From CAZYSK01 sp964649415 (GTDB lineage Bacteria > Chloroflexota > Anaerolineae > B4-G1): 32,844 bases of DNA. Location of the stretch: assembly GCA_964649415.1 (NCBI GenBank), contig CAZYSK010000066.1, forward strand, positions 1 through 32,844, read 5' to 3'. Each line of letters opens with the position of its first letter. Position 1 is the first letter of the stretch. A program made the position numbers and the translations under genes. The notes below the pieces were generated by a model that saw only the letters and a program-made list of their open reading frames with translations, did no database searches and was not told the DNA's origin. Below, one piece after another: positions 15,876-22,909 of this stretch.

Positions 15876-16475
15876 ATGTCTGCCGTAGATATGGACGCGA
15901 AGGTCGCAGCCTTTCTGAAGGTGCTGGACCCGACGGACAACGCGACCGGCGGGGGCACAGCGTCCGCCGTGGCCGGGGCCATGGCGGGGGCACTGGTCGC
16001 TATGGTGGCCCGCCTCTCTGTGGGCAAAGCCATAGCACCAGACGCCTTCTACCGCGAACTGGACGCCGAATCACAGGCCCTCTCAAGCGAGCTGTTTGAG
16101 GGCTGCCACGTGGATTCGCTGGCTTTCGAGACCGTTCGCAACGCCTTCAGGCTACCCAAGCACACCGAGGAAGAAAAGACCGCCCGCAGCCGGGCGATCC
16201 AGGCCGCGTGGATCCACGCGGCCCGCGTGCCGCTCGCCAACGCCGAACGCTGCGCACGCGTGCTCGAACTGGGCAGCCGCCTACAAGGCCGCTCGAATCC
16301 CAGCGCGGCATCCGACCTCAAGTGCGCGATGTACCTGGCACGCGCCGGCCTGCTGGGATGCCTGGACAACGTCGAGATCAACGTGCCCGCCATCAAGGAT
16401 CAGCAGATCGCCGCGGAACTGGCCGAGCGCGCCCGCGAGTTACGCGAGACATTCGGGAGTGAGCGCCAGGAGTGA
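15876..16475 (+). CDS. Formiminotetrahydrofolate cyclodeaminase
   Basis: 199 residues, all-helical cyclodeaminase domain (FTCD_C). The glycine-rich N-terminal part DNATGGGTASAVAGAMAGALVAMVARLS (about 21-48) is the family hallmark. The reaction is 5-formimino-THF to methenyl-THF plus ammonia. In animals it is fused to the formiminotransferase; here the two are separate neighbouring genes (27 bp apart), so the products probably act in sequence. TAAGGAGC precedes ATG 15876. The length is normal for the bacterial stand-alone form. Confidence 0.9.
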   Translation: MSAVDMDAKVAAFLKVLDPTDNATGGGTASAVAGAMAGALVAMVARLSVGKAIAPDAFYRELDAESQALSSELFEGCHVDSLAFETVRNAFRLPKHTEEEKTARSRAIQAAWIHAARVPLANAERCARVLELGSRLQGRSNPSAASDLKCAMYLARAGLLGCLDNVEINVPAIKDQQIAAELAERARELRETFGSERQE

Positions 16476-16502
16476 GCTGCGGGAGTTAACCGGGAGTTAA
16501 CA

Positions 16503-17393
16503 ATGAGCCAGGTGCTACTGTGCGAGCCGAACGTCAGCGAGGGGCGAGACCTGGAGGTTGTGGAGCAGATTGTGGCCCAGGTTCGCCAGGTTGACGGCGT
16601 GAGAATCCTGGATTACTCCTCAGACGCCGACCACAATCGCTCCGTGATCACGTATCTGGGCGCACCCGAGCCGGTCATCGAGGCGAGCAAGGCTATGGCG
16701 TCGAAGGCGCTGGCACTCATCGACATGCGCAAGCACACCGGCTCGCACCCGCGCATGGGCGCGGTGGACGTGGTGCCTTTCGTGCCTATACGTGAGGTCG
16801 AGACCGAGGAAGCCATCGCCATCGCGCGGCGCTTCGGCAGCTTCCTCGGCGGACTCAACGTGCCCGTCTACTACTACGAGGACGCGGCGACCCGGCCGGA
16901 GCGAAAACGGCTGCCCAACATCCGCAAGGGTGAGTACGAGGCGCTGGAGGACAAGCTCAGGGATCCAGACTTCGCGCCTGACGAGGGGCCGGCGGTCTTC
17001 AATCCACAGGCCGGAGCGACGGTCACCGGCGTGCGCTTCCCGCTGATCGCCTTCAACGTGAACCTGCACACGACCGACCTCTCCATCGCCGAGCGGATCG
17101 CGCGGGCCGTGCGCCATATCAGCGGCGGGTATCGCTACGTGCGGGCGATTGGGCTGGCGCTGGCCGACAAGGACATGGTCCAGGTCTCGATGAACCTGGT
17201 CAACTACGAGAAGACCCCGATTCCACGCGTGCTTGAGACCATCCGCTCGGAGGCCGCGCGCTACGGCGTGAACGTCGCCGGAACCGAGTTGATCGGCCCG
17301 GTGCCGATGGGCGCATTGGATGAGGTCGTCAAGCACTACCTGCAAGCCCACGATTTCTCACTGGAACAGATCATAGAGCTGACAGACCTCTGA
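16503..17393 (+). CDS. ftcD: Glutamate formiminotransferase
   Basis: 296 residues matching the FTCD N- and C-subdomains: LLCEPNVSEGRD at 5-16, DHNRSVITYLG near 43, the catalytic loop HTGSHPRMGAVDVVPFVPI near 78, and LIAFNVNLHT near 180. It transfers a formimino group from formiminoglutamate (or formiminoglycine in purine fermenters) to THF. It works with the cyclodeaminase just upstream to give methenyl-THF. The start ATG 16503 follows a direct duplication of GGGAGTTAAC (16481-16490 and 16492-16501), which doubles the weak ribosome site. No histidine-degradation genes are near, so the source of the formimino group is open. Confidence 0.95.
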   Translation: MSQVLLCEPNVSEGRDLEVVEQIVAQVRQVDGVRILDYSSDADHNRSVITYLGAPEPVIEASKAMASKALALIDMRKHTGSHPRMGAVDVVPFVPIREVETEEAIAIARRFGSFLGGLNVPVYYYEDAATRPERKRLPNIRKGEYEALEDKLRDPDFAPDEGPAVFNPQAGATVTGVRFPLIAFNVNLHTTDLSIAERIARAVRHISGGYRYVRAIGLALADKDMVQVSMNLVNYEKTPIPRVLETIRSEAARYGVNVAGTELIGPVPMGALDEVVKHYLQAHDFSLEQIIELTDL

Positions 17394-17434
17394 AATCCGT
17401 CAGGTCTTGACATACAGCACAAAGGGGGACACGC

Positions 17435-18481
17435 ATGAAAGCCGTTCGTCTGGTCGAGATCGGAAAGCCCTTGGAGTTGCAGGAGATACCCAAACCCACC
17501 GTGGGTGACCGGGACGTGCTGGTGCGCATCAAAGCCGCCGGCATCTGCCACTCAGACGTGCACTACCGCGCCGGCACCTCGGCCGTGGGTCCGTTGCCGC
17601 AGACGCTGGGACACGAGGTCGCCGGCGTTGTGGAGGAAGCCGGCTCGCAGGTGCGCAACGTCCAGGTGGGCGACCGGGTGTGCCTCCACTACCTGCTGAG
17701 CTGTGGCGACTGCTATTACTGCTCCCTGGGCAGCGAGCAGTTCTGCGTCGAGGGGTCCATGATCGGCAAGTACTGCGACGGGGGCTACGCCGAGTACATC
17801 GCCGTGCCCGCGCGCAACGCGGTGCCCCTGCCTGACGAGATTCCTTTCGAGCACGGCGCCATCATGATGTGTTCGTCCTCCACCTCTTTCCACGCCCTGC
17901 GCAAGACACGGCTCGCGCACGGGGAAACGGTGGCGATCTTCGGGGCCGGAGGCCTGGGCATGTCGGCGATTCAGCTTGCCCGGGCGATGGGCGCTCTGGA
18001 CGTCTACGCGGTGGACATCGACGAGGGCCGGCTGAAGCGGGCCGAGAGATACGGCGCGATCCCGGTGAACGCCAGGCAAGGCGACCCCGTGGCCGAGATC
18101 CGACGGCTGACGTCGGGCAAGGGCGTGGACGTGGCCCTGGAACTGATCGGGCTGCCACAGACGATGCGGCAGGCCGTGCTCTCCCTGGCGGTGTTCGGGC
18201 GCGCCGGGCTGGTGGGCCTCACGACCCAGCCGTTCGAGATCTACTCCTACGCGGAGCTTCTGGGGCGGGAGGCCGAGGTCATCGGCTGTGCGGACCACCT
18301 GCTGCACGAGATTCCCCTGCTGCTCGAATACGCGCGCCGGGGACAGCTCGATCTCTCGGAGGTCGTGACGGACACCGTGCCGCTGGATGCCGACGCCATC
18401 AACGGCACGATGGACACGCTGGAGCAATTCGGTGGTCAGGTGCGCACCGTGATCACGCCCCAGGCCCGAGCCCGTTCGTAG
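17435..18481 (+). CDS. Zinc-dependent medium-chain alcohol dehydrogenase
   Basis: 348 residues, GroES-like plus Rossmann domain. Catalytic zinc ligands C38 and H60-E61 (GICHSDVHYR, TLGHEVAGVVEEAG) and the four structural zinc cysteines C90, C93, C96 and C104 are present. The nucleotide loop is GAGGLGMSAIQLAR near residue 170, and the acidic D at the end of the second strand (VYAVDIDEGR) points to NAD(H). It oxidises an alcohol or polyol, or reduces an aldehyde. AAGGGGG lies six bases before ATG 17435. It is the last gene of the run that begins with the corrinoid enzymes. A link to the one-carbon genes is only by position. The stop codon lies inside a hairpin. Confidence 0.93.
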   Translation: MKAVRLVEIGKPLELQEIPKPTVGDRDVLVRIKAAGICHSDVHYRAGTSAVGPLPQTLGHEVAGVVEEAGSQVRNVQVGDRVCLHYLLSCGDCYYCSLGSEQFCVEGSMIGKYCDGGYAEYIAVPARNAVPLPDEIPFEHGAIMMCSSSTSFHALRKTRLAHGETVAIFGAGGLGMSAIQLARAMGALDVYAVDIDEGRLKRAERYGAIPVNARQGDPVAEIRRLTSGKGVDVALELIGLPQTMRQAVLSLAVFGRAGLVGLTTQPFEIYSYAELLGREAEVIGCADHLLHEIPLLLEYARRGQLDLSEVVTDTVPLDADAINGTMDTLEQFGGQVRTVITPQARARS

Positions 18482-18511
18482 TAACGGCACCGCTAAAGCG
18501 GTTACTACGAA
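18475..18511. terminator. Hairpin between convergent genes
   Basis: TTCGTAGTAAC (18475-18485) and GTTACTACGAA (18501-18511) are perfect inverses, with a small inner CGC/GCG stem. It overlaps the stop codon of the dehydrogenase and lies 25 bp before the end of the convergent racemase gene. It could stop or stabilise transcripts from either side, although it lacks a T-run. Confidence 0.5.
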
Positions 18512-18535
18512 CCGGACGGCGAACCTACCCACAAC

Positions 18536-19228
18536 TCAGGACAGCGCGTAGCTCAGCGCCGCCTCGGCGTGGATGGCCGTGGTATCAAACAGCGGCAGCC
18601 CGGCGTCCTCCTCACTCACCAGCAAGGGGATCTCCGTGCACCCCAGGATCACGCCCCCGGCCCCGCGCTCGGCCAGCCGCCCGATGATCTCGACGTATCG
18701 GGCGCGCGACTCGTCGCGGATCTCCCCGGCGATCAGCTCGTTATAGATGACGTCGTTCACGACCTGGCGATCCGCCGCCCCGGGCACCAGGACCTGGATG
18801 TCCTTACGCGCCAGCGCGTCCTGGTAGAAGGTCTTCTCCATCGTGAACCGGGTGCCCAGCAGCCCCACGGTCTCAAGCCCGCGCGCCAGAATGGCCTCGC
18901 CCACGGCGTCCAGCAGGCTGAGCATGGGGACGTTGACGCTGGCCTGCACCTCGTCGAAGACCAGGTGCATGGTGTTGGTGGCGATGATGATGAAGTCGGC
19001 CCCCGCCGCCTCGAGCTTCCCCGCCGCCTCGCTCAGGCCCTGCGCCACCAGGTCCCACCGCTCGGCGTTGGGCCAGTCCACGTACGGCTGAAAGCTGACG
19101 CTATAGATGATGATCTCGGGATAACCGTAATCGCCGAAGCGTTGCGTGTACGTGCGGGTGATGTACTCGTAGTATTCTGTCGTCGACTCTGGACTCATGC
19201 CACCCAGGATACCAATGCGCTTTGACAT
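18536..19228 (-). CDS. Aspartate/glutamate racemase family protein lacking the first catalytic cysteine
   Basis: 230 residues, close to E. coli YgeA along the whole length (IGILGGMSPESTTEYY at 5-20, LLGTRFTMEKTFY near 127, VILGCTEIPLLVSEE near 195). These racemases use two cysteines as acid and base. The second is present (GCTEI). The first, in the CTNTMH motif of YgeA, is alanine here (IATNTMH near residue 83). A variant with Thr at this site is known to keep racemisation of L-Asp/Glu in one direction, so activity is not excluded, but its chemistry may be altered. The start is ATG 19228. It lies downstream of the ATC-hydrolase-like gene, separated by a perfect inverted repeat. Confidence 0.88.
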   Translation of the reverse strand: MSKRIGILGGMSPESTTEYYEYITRTYTQRFGDYGYPEIIIYSVSFQPYVDWPNAERWDLVAQGLSEAAGKLEAAGADFIIIATNTMHLVFDEVQASVNVPMLSLLDAVGEAILARGLETVGLLGTRFTMEKTFYQDALARKDIQVLVPGAADRQVVNDVIYNELIAGEIRDESRARYVEIIGRLAERGAGGVILGCTEIPLLVSEEDAGLPLFDTTAIHAEAALSYALS

Positions 19229-19251
19229 CGTGCCCCCTTTCGCCTAAAAGC

Positions 19252-19285
19252 AGGTGGGACGCACTTCAGAAAGTGCGTCCCACCT
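19252..19285. repeat. Perfect 15-bp inverted repeat, AGGTGGGACG family
   Basis: AGGTGGGACGCACTT (19252-19266) and AAGTGCGTCCCACCT (19271-19285) around a 4-base loop, followed on the minus strand by GCTTTTAGG. It has the same arms as the element at 11354-11473, but without the internal segment. It sits just beyond the stop of the ATC-hydrolase-like gene and may serve as its terminator. Confidence 0.75.
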
Positions 19286-19294
19286 TATCCTGAT

Positions 19295-20002
19295 TCACTC
19301 GAAACACACCCGGTCGAAATCGGTGTCCTCGAAACCGCGCACGTGCTGCGCCCTATCTTCCCCATACTCCCGGGCAAACGTCTGCATCGCCGCATCAACA
19401 GCCTGCTCGTTCGCCTCCCCGAGCGCCTCACTCAGGGTCTCCTTGAACGTCTTGTAAATGTGGCCCGTGTGATAATCCCAGGGCTTCGTCGCCCGAGAGC
19501 CCACCCGCTTCTTACCGATCGCGTACCGCAGCGTGTTCCACACGCCCATCCCCTGGCTGCGATAGTGGAACGTACAGCACGGCGCGCCACCGCTCATCGT
19601 GCCTGCCACCTCGAAGTCGAAGCCGGGATTGAAGCCGCGCATGATGGCCGTATCGATCTCCTGGCAGTAGAGCCTGCCGTAAGCCAGCACCGCCCTCTGA
19701 CTCCAGGTCGCGTGCCACGAGCAGCGCCGGGCCTCAACCGTGAGGTGGGGCCTCTTCTGCACGATGACGAACTCGTTCTCGGCCTCTCCGAAGTCCAGCT
19801 CGCCGTAGATCAGATAGCCCACCATGTCGTTGGTGTGACCGTCCGCCTGGGCGCGCAGCGCCATCCGCCGCCCGCGCTGCTCTCCATACGTGCGCACGCC
19901 CTGCAGGATGGCATCCTCGCCCCGCTGGCCGAAGCGCTCGACGGCCTCCCCGGCGATCCAGGCAAACAGCATCGCGTGGTGTTCGACGCCGAACGTACTC
20001 AT
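19295..20002 (-). CDS. L-2-amino-thiazoline-4-carboxylate hydrolase (ATC hydrolase) family protein
   Basis: 235 residues. The N-terminal helices (HHAMLFAWIAGEAVERFG, AILQGVRTYGEQRGRRMALRA) and the core (CSWHATW, YGRLYCQEIDTAIMRGFNP, GAPCCTFHYR) match what I know of the ATC hydrolase family, named for a ring-opening step in the bacterial route from DL-2-amino-thiazoline-4-carboxylate to cysteine. Most members in anaerobes have no tested substrate. A fairly strong TAAGGAGG lies five bases before ATG 20002. It is upstream of the racemase-like gene on the same strand. The C-terminal 60 residues (ALGEANEQAVDAAMQTFAREYG, VRGFEDTDFDRVCFE) are less conserved. Function here is not known. Confidence 0.8.
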   Translation of the reverse strand: MSTFGVEHHAMLFAWIAGEAVERFGQRGEDAILQGVRTYGEQRGRRMALRAQADGHTNDMVGYLIYGELDFGEAENEFVIVQKRPHLTVEARRCSWHATWSQRAVLAYGRLYCQEIDTAIMRGFNPGFDFEVAGTMSGGAPCCTFHYRSQGMGVWNTLRYAIGKKRVGSRATKPWDYHTGHIYKTFKETLSEALGEANEQAVDAAMQTFAREYGEDRAQHVRGFEDTDFDRVCFE

Positions 20003-20062
20003 AACGGTTCCTCCTTAGATCATACGATGAACGACGCGATCGTATCCTCTCAGTAATTCGGG

Positions 20063-20118
20063 GTAGGGGCGGTGCCTTGTGCCTGCCCAATCGGGCGACC
20101 ACAAGGGTACGCCCCTAC
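20063..20118. repeat. Palindromic repeat, GTAGGGGC family, copy 1
   Basis: GTAGGGGCG (20063-20071) and CGCCCCTAC (20110-20118) bound a 56-bp imperfect hairpin with inner arms GTGCCTTGTG / CACAAGGGTA. A shorter relative is at 32505-32530. It lies upstream of the ATC-hydrolase-like gene and 120 bp before tRNA-Asp. Confidence 0.65.
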
Positions 20119-20199
20119 ATATCGAGAAGCTATCCGCGGCCGACGTGTACCTACGACACCATACTACCATCGGGGCTTTTGTCAAGCCGTGGATTTCGC

Positions 20200-20228
20200 T
20201 TGACGGGAAGGGCAGATCATGGTATGAT
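20200..20228 (+). promoter_or_regulatory. Promoter of tRNA-Asp
   Basis: TTGACG (20200-20205), 17-base spacer, TATGAT (20223-20228). The expected start near 20235 is only a few bases before the tRNA, as is usual for single tRNA genes. Confidence 0.8.
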
Positions 20229-20238
20229 TGCGCCACTT

Positions 20239-20311
20239 GGGGGCGTAGTGTAGCGGTTAACATGCCGGCCTGTCAAGCCGGAGATCGCGGGTTCGAATCC
20301 CGTCGCTCCCG
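20239..20311 (+). tRNA. tRNA-Asp (GTC)
   Basis: A 73-nt cloverleaf. The acceptor stem is GGGGGCG (20239-20245) with CGCTCCC (20304-20310) and discriminator G20311. The D arm is GTGT/ACAT, the anticodon arm CCGGC-CTGTCAA-GCCGG with anticodon GTC, and the T arm has TTCGAAT. CCA is not encoded. It has its own promoter and a terminator hairpin immediately downstream. Confidence 0.97.
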
Positions 20312-20317
20312 TCGGAC

Positions 20318-20355
20318 ATCCACCTCTGTGCCTGTGGCAGAGGTGGATTCTTTTT
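20318..20355 (+). terminator. Terminator of tRNA-Asp
   Basis: ATCCACCTCTG (20318-20328) and CAGAGGTGGAT (20338-20348) form an 11-bp stem with a 9-base loop, followed by TCTTTTTAT. Its first 18 bases (20312-20329) recur exactly at 21876-21893. From here to the Fic promoter no gene is recognised. Confidence 0.9.
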
Positions 20356-20561
20356 ATCCGGCACCAAGCGGGCTGCGGCTGCTGGAGACCCACGGCGTCA
20401 CGCAGAACAGCCACCGCAGTCCACCTTCAGACGTGGCCCCAGGCGATACAATACGCAGTCCCGCCTTTGTCGAAGATGACGCTCCCCCGGCGAGCCCGAC
20501 ACGGCCCTGCAGGAGATACTGAGTTCGCTCAGCCCGGCCCCGTGACTGCCGAACGTGGCCT

Positions 20562-20611
20562 TATTAAAGGTTTGTGGTATAATCTTTAGTAAGAAGTGGG
20601 CGTATTAAAGG
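20562..20611 (+). promoter_or_regulatory. Extended -10 promoter and direct repeats before the Fic gene
   Basis: TGGTATAAT (20575-20583) is an extended -10 element. The 9-mer TATTAAAGG occurs on both sides (20562-20570 and 20603-20611), 41 bp apart, about four helical turns. These may be operator half-sites for the winged-helix tail of the Fic protein; that is inference. Confidence 0.55.
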
Positions 20612-20654
20612 ATCCTTTCGTAAGTCATCTGCTCACTCGAAGCGAGAAAGCGAT

Positions 20655-21833
20655 ATGGAGCTAGAGGAATTTCGCAACAGCCCGGCCGGGCGGCTCGTGC
20701 GTGTGGCGCAGGGGGACGATTGGGCCTTCGTGCCCAATCCACTGCCCCCACAGTTGACCTGGTCCCAAGGCCTTGTGACGGCGCTGTCGGACGCCGATCG
20801 GGCCTTGGGTGAGCTCTCCGGCCTTGGGCGCTGCATACTCAACCCGCACCTGCTCATCGTCCCCTTCTTGCGGCGCGAGGCCGTGCTTTCCTCCCGTATT
20901 GAAGGGACACAGGCGTCGCTTTCCGATCTCTACGCCTACGAGGCACGGCAACTACCGCTCTTCGAGCAAGCGCCTGACGTTCACGAGGTGCACAACTACG
21001 TGCAGGCGCTCGAATATGGGTTGGAGCGTCTTGAGACGCTGCCGCTGAGTTTGCGCCTCATCCGCGAGATCCACGAACGTCTGATGGAGGGCGTGCGCGG
21101 CGAGCACCAGACCCCCGGCGAGTTCCGCCGTAGCCAGAATTGGGTCGGGACACGGGACTGCACGCTGAGGGAGGCTACCTACGTCCCTCCTCCCGTGGAC
21201 GAGATGCAGGCTGCCCTCCACGCGTTGGAGGACTTCCTGTATAGCACACCTACCCTTCCACCGTTGGTGCGGTTAGGGCTGGTCCATTACCAGTTCGAGG
21301 CCATTCACCCGTTCCTGGATGGCAACGGGCGCGTCGGGCGTCTGCTGATCACGCTGCTTCTTTGCCGGTGGCGGCTTCTCTCGCAGCCGCTGCTCTACCT
21401 GAGCGCCTACTTCAACGCTCACCGACAGACATACTACGATCTGCTGCTCTCCACCAGCCGGCAGGGCGCGTGGGAGGCCTGGCTGACTTTCTTTCTGCGC
21501 GGAGTGGCCTCACAGGCGCGGGACGCGATCGCCCGCGTTCAGCGCATACAGGACTTGCGGGAGCGCTACCGAGAGCAATTCCAGGCCACGCGGGCGTCGG
21601 CCCGGCTGCTTCAGGCCGTTGACCTGCTTTTTGCGCGCCCCATCGTCACCGCCGGCCAGATGGACGAGGCGTTGCACGTCACCGCGCCCACCGCCCAGAG
21701 CTACGTGGACCGGCTGGAGGAGGCCGGCATACTGCGCGAGATCACGGGCCAGGCCCGCAACCGGGTCTACCGGGCCGACGAGATATTGGACGCCATCGAG
21801 GGATCGCTGGAGAAGACTGCAGACGACGAATAA
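20655..21833 (+). CDS. Fic-family protein (class II, N-terminal inhibitory motif) with C-terminal winged helix
   Basis: 392 residues. The N-terminal Fic_N region carries the inhibitory helix motif S79-S-R-I-E83-G (S/T-x3-E-G), which marks a class II Fic enzyme that is self-inhibited. The catalytic core holds HPFLDGNGRVGR (218-229), with the catalytic His218 and the Mg/phosphate-binding part intact, and the target-binding loop region GEFRRSQNWVG (about 155-165). Residues from about 320 make a winged-helix DNA-binding domain (TAGQMDEALHVTAPTAQSYVDRLEEAGIL) ending VYRADEILDAIEG. The enzyme is expected to transfer AMP from ATP to a protein hydroxyl. Direct repeats around its promoter suggest self-regulation. 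ATG 20655 has weak ribosome pairing. No separate antitoxin is seen, as expected for class II. Confidence 0.93.
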   Translation: MELEEFRNSPAGRLVRVAQGDDWAFVPNPLPPQLTWSQGLVTALSDADRALGELSGLGRCILNPHLLIVPFLRREAVLSSRIEGTQASLSDLYAYEARQLPLFEQAPDVHEVHNYVQALEYGLERLETLPLSLRLIREIHERLMEGVRGEHQTPGEFRRSQNWVGTRDCTLREATYVPPPVDEMQAALHALEDFLYSTPTLPPLVRLGLVHYQFEAIHPFLDGNGRVGRLLITLLLCRWRLLSQPLLYLSAYFNAHRQTYYDLLLSTSRQGAWEAWLTFFLRGVASQARDAIARVQRIQDLRERYREQFQATRASARLLQAVDLLFARPIVTAGQMDEALHVTAPTAQSYVDRLEEAGILREITGQARNRVYRADEILDAIEGSLEKTADDE

Positions 21834-21881
21834 CGACCCGCTGCCCGTTATGGGAGTAGGCGCAGGTTAATGCGCTCGGAC

Positions 21882-21920
21882 ATCCACCTCTGTACCCCAT
21901 AGCAGAGGTGGATGCTTGTT
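21882..21920 (+). terminator. Terminator of the Fic gene, copy of the tRNA-Asp terminator
   Basis: ATCCACCTCTG (21882-21892), a 10-base loop, and CAGAGGTGGAT (21903-21913), followed by GCTTGTTTT. Stem and upstream flank match the tRNA-Asp terminator, but the loop differs. Confidence 0.8.
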
Positions 21921-21936
21921 TTCCGGCCCTCGCGTT

Positions 21937-21965
21937 TTGACTTCCCGGCGGATTTGCACTATACT
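21937..21965 (+). promoter_or_regulatory. Promoter of the HsdM-remnant / CBS-HEPN genes
   Basis: TTGACT (21937-21942), 17-base spacer, TATACT (21960-21965). It would give a leader of about 200 bases. The stretch 21966-22171 holds no gene that I recognise. Confidence 0.65.
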
Positions 21966-22171
21966 TGCGTCAGTGCCAGATAAATAGGGGGTCTCGCGGC
22001 CGAGGAAGAGCCTGAGGCAGCAACTACGGCCATGGAGATACTGTACCACAAGCGGGCTCTGACAACACCGCTTCCCGCCGGTATCAATCGCCAGTGAGAC
22101 TTCACCTGCCGTAGCGATGCCTGGCGCGAAATCGAACTTTGCAATGCGGGGGCAATGAGGGGAACGCCACA

Positions 22172-22909
22172 TTGAAGTCGTCGCTCGATCTATCCACGCT
22201 GGAATCCCACCTCTGGGAAGCGGCCAACATCCTCCGTGGCCCGGTGGATGCCGCTGATTTCAAGACCTACATCTTTCCTCTGCTCTTCTTCAAGCGCATC
22301 TCCGACGTCTATGACGAGGAGCGCGTCCAGGTCGAGGCCGAGTACGGCGAAGGCGTGGACTTTGCCGAGTTCCACCGCTTTCAGATCCCCGAGGGCTGCC
22401 ACTGGCGCGACGTGCGCGCCCACACCACCAACGTGGGGCAGGCGCTGCAGAACGCCCTGCGAGGCATCGAGCAGGCCAATCTCTTCTGCAGCACCGGGCT
22501 AGCCGCGTGCATCCTGGTCTTTCGGATGCGCAAGCCGCCAGAACGCCAAGGGCGGGTGCTCGTCATCGACGCCTCCGAGCTATACGAGCGCGGCCGCAAC
22601 CAGAACACGCTGGAGTCAGAGCACGTGGAACAGATCCTGGCCTGGTACCAGGCCTACGAGGACGTGGAAGGCGCCGCGCAAGTTGTAGGCCTGGACCAGA
22701 TCGCCGAGAATGACTGGAATTTGAACATCCCGCGCTACGTGGAGCCGATGATCGAGGAGGAGACATTGACCGTGGCCGAGGCCACGCGGAATCTCAAACA
22801 GGCGTTGGATGAAGCATACGCCGCCGAAGATCATCTCGAAAGACTGTTGACGGAAGCGGGCTTGATGTGGGTACGAACCGGAGGTAAGAGCTATGTCGTA
22901 TCCTGTTAG
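22172..22909 (+). pseudogene. HsdM-like type I methylase subunit with its catalytic core deleted in frame
   Basis: The first ~95 residues are a normal HsdM N-terminal helical domain (LESHLWEAANILRGPVDAADF, FPLLFFKRISDVYDEE, GQALQNALRGIEQAN). The sequence then jumps, near 22483, to what is normally the last third of HsdM (FCSTGLAACILVFRMRKPPE, LVIDASELYERGRNQN, ENDWNLNIPRYVEP, then a C-terminal coiled coil). The SAM-binding and NPPF motifs of the N6-adenine methyltransferase core are absent; about 250-330 residues are missing. The frame stays open, so a ~245-residue product could be made and might still oligomerise, but cannot methylate. TTG 22172 with GAGGGG is the likely start; an in-frame TTG at 22139 is also possible. 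No HsdS or HsdR follows. The last 17 bp overlap the next gene. Confidence 0.85.

Noticed and set aside
15876..17393. Histidine-utilisation (hut) operon
   Set aside because: Only the two folate steps are present; histidase, urocanase and imidazolonepropionase genes are absent from the window.
20239..21920. A complete integrative element at tRNA-Asp
   Set aside because: No integrase or recombinase gene lies between the repeats, and the repeat begins after the tRNA rather than within it; only the terminator duplication is supported.
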